Shown in pieces: positions 63,087-64,000 of a stretch of DNA of 64,000 nucleotides. Under the pieces are notes generated by a model. That model had not been told where the DNA came from. It did not search any database and saw nothing but the letters and a program-made list of their open reading frames with translations. The translations under genes and the position numbers were made by a program. Location: positions 1,146,487 to 1,210,486 of the forward strand of contig JADCRB010000055.1 of the NCBI GenBank assembly GCA_021464245.1, in the 5' to 3' direction. Each line of letters starts with the position of its first letter. The first letter of the stretch is position 1. Source of the stretch: Carallia brachiata (lineage: Eukaryota > Streptophyta > Magnoliopsida > Malpighiales > Rhizophoraceae).

Positions 63087-64000
63087 TCAGATGAGATTAG
63101 CATTTATCTGAGCACTGCCTGCCTCCATCACTCCATTGCGTATTTGGTCACTGATATCCCTTACGTGACCTGGGCCGTGGGGAATAAAAACAGTGGTGTT
63201 GTTCGAAGAGTTCCCAAGATCCTTGATTGTGTCAAAGTATTGAGTGACCATAATGAGATCCATACCTCCTTAGCTGAGGTGCCCTCCACCTTGTGAGAAA
63301 AGTTCAGTATGTTCTCTCTTAAGCCATCTGTAATAGCCTGCCTCTGCCTGGCCACGCCAACCCCTCCAAGGTACTTAGCTTCGGCATCAGCTTCTGCTTT
63401 TTTAATTTGGAGAATCTTCTCTGCTTCCCCTTTGTATACACTAGCAAGCTGAAGTCTTTGTGCTGCACCATGGAATTGGTATCAGGTAGTTCCACAAATG
63501 CGAGTAAAATTCTAATTAAAAACAAGTAGCCAAACATTTGAGAGAAAGAAACTTAGAGTAAGAAAGAGAAATATTGAATGGTTGATTGCTCAAAAACATC
63601 AGGTAAACATCACGTATTATCATCTGATAACATCTATTCATAGAACAATATTGACCTGCCAAAATCTACTATAATATTTGTATTTATTCACTTCCTAAAT
63701 GATTGGCCAACAACTGTCCAATGAATATTGCCAGGATTACTTCTGGAATATTTGTATAGAATCTTGACTGTTTATGTGTGGAGTGAACTGTAAGTCTGTG
63801 ACATTGTCTCAATGGAATAGCAGAAAATACGTGATACATTATTCAAAATAAAAAAAGAAAGGAAATAGAAGAAGGATCTGTGGAGGGTTAATTTGTCCAA
63901 ATGCAACTAACAGAGTCTTTACTGCGTGATTACCTGCATTAATCTCATTCATTGCCCTTCGCACATACTCATCAGGTATAATGTCAACCATCAGAATGTG
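63087..64000 (-). CDS. HIR4-like: HIR4-like hypersensitive-induced-response (SPFH/prohibitin) protein, 3' part, frameshifted
   Basis: Two exons are visible: 64000-63934 (incomplete, running off the window) and 63462-63087, with a GT-AG intron. The protein reads [22 protein letters not shown], then [37 protein letters not shown] and [18 protein letters not shown], and ends after [11 protein letters not shown]. This is the C-terminal half of an SPFH domain and is closest to Arabidopsis HIR4 (At5g51570). HIR proteins oligomerise at plasma-membrane microdomains and associate with NLR immune receptors such as RPS2. One base is missing at about 63263-63264, where the family reads KEVMDLIM. The frame beyond it gives the expected [16 protein letters not shown]. 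The stop is a TGA at 63089-63087. Confidence 0.92.

Noticed and set aside
1..64000. CRISPR arrays, phage or bacterial operons, organellar inserts
   Set aside because: Looked for and not seen. All recognised genes are plant nuclear genes with eukaryotic splicing or plant-specific families.

Overview
The window is nuclear DNA from a flowering plant. It is a eudicot and probably a rosid, but I cannot name the species. The evidence is a very AT-rich background, spliced genes with short GT-AG introns, 5'UTR introns, long low-complexity A/T tracts between genes, and plant-only gene families: an ERECTA-type receptor kinase, a TBL cell-wall O-acetyltransferase, an AHL DNA-binding protein, CLPT, HIR and a DUF3475/DUF668 protein. 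There is no prokaryotic, organellar or viral gene set.

Layout: a plastid NEET protein lies at 3.05-4.42 kb (-). TE-rich DNA follows to about 12.6 kb. An ERECTA-LIKE receptor kinase with 27 coding exons is at 12.9-18.9 kb (+). A single-exon DUF3475/DUF668 (PSI-like) gene is at 23.1-24.5 kb (-). A gene-poor gap holds a large foldback element at 25.1-25.6 kb. A CLPT-type Clp protease accessory subunit is at 33.96-36.27 kb (-), and a TBL17/TBL18-like O-acetyltransferase at 37.2-40.5 kb (-). After another TE-rich gap come an AHL3/AHL4-like AT-hook protein at 45.5-49.4 kb (+), a small membrane-anchored DUF761-like protein at 50.2-50.6 kb (-), the nucleolar factor EBP2 at 52.6-54.4 kb (-), an intronless domesticated hAT transposase at 56.6-58.8 kb (+), and the 3' end of a HIR4-like SPFH protein at 63.1-64.0 kb (-).

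These genes do not form a pathway. As far as I remember Arabidopsis locus numbers, their order matches a duplicated Arabidopsis block: At5g51570 HIR4, At5g51590 AHL4, At5g51640 TBL17, At5g51670 DUF668 and At5g51720 NEET, paired with At4g25320 AHL3, At4g25360 TBL18 and At4g25370 CLPT1. The window therefore looks like the unduplicated version of that block, with ERL, EBP2 and the hAT-derived gene as extra members.

The most striking property is a set of small indels that break five otherwise well-conserved genes: ERL twice, DUF668 once, AHL twice, the hAT-derived gene twice and HIR4 once. Most lie in short homopolymers, and the correct reading frame resumes immediately afterwards. This looks more like sequence or assembly error than eight independent pseudogene mutations. 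I found no convincing evidence of a new biological system. The best leads are the domesticated hAT protein with altered catalytic positions, a 776-bp hAT-type element with a tRNA-like internal promoter inside the TBL intron, a 51-codon tandem duplication in the TBL stem, a GC-AG intron, and several unannotated repeat families.
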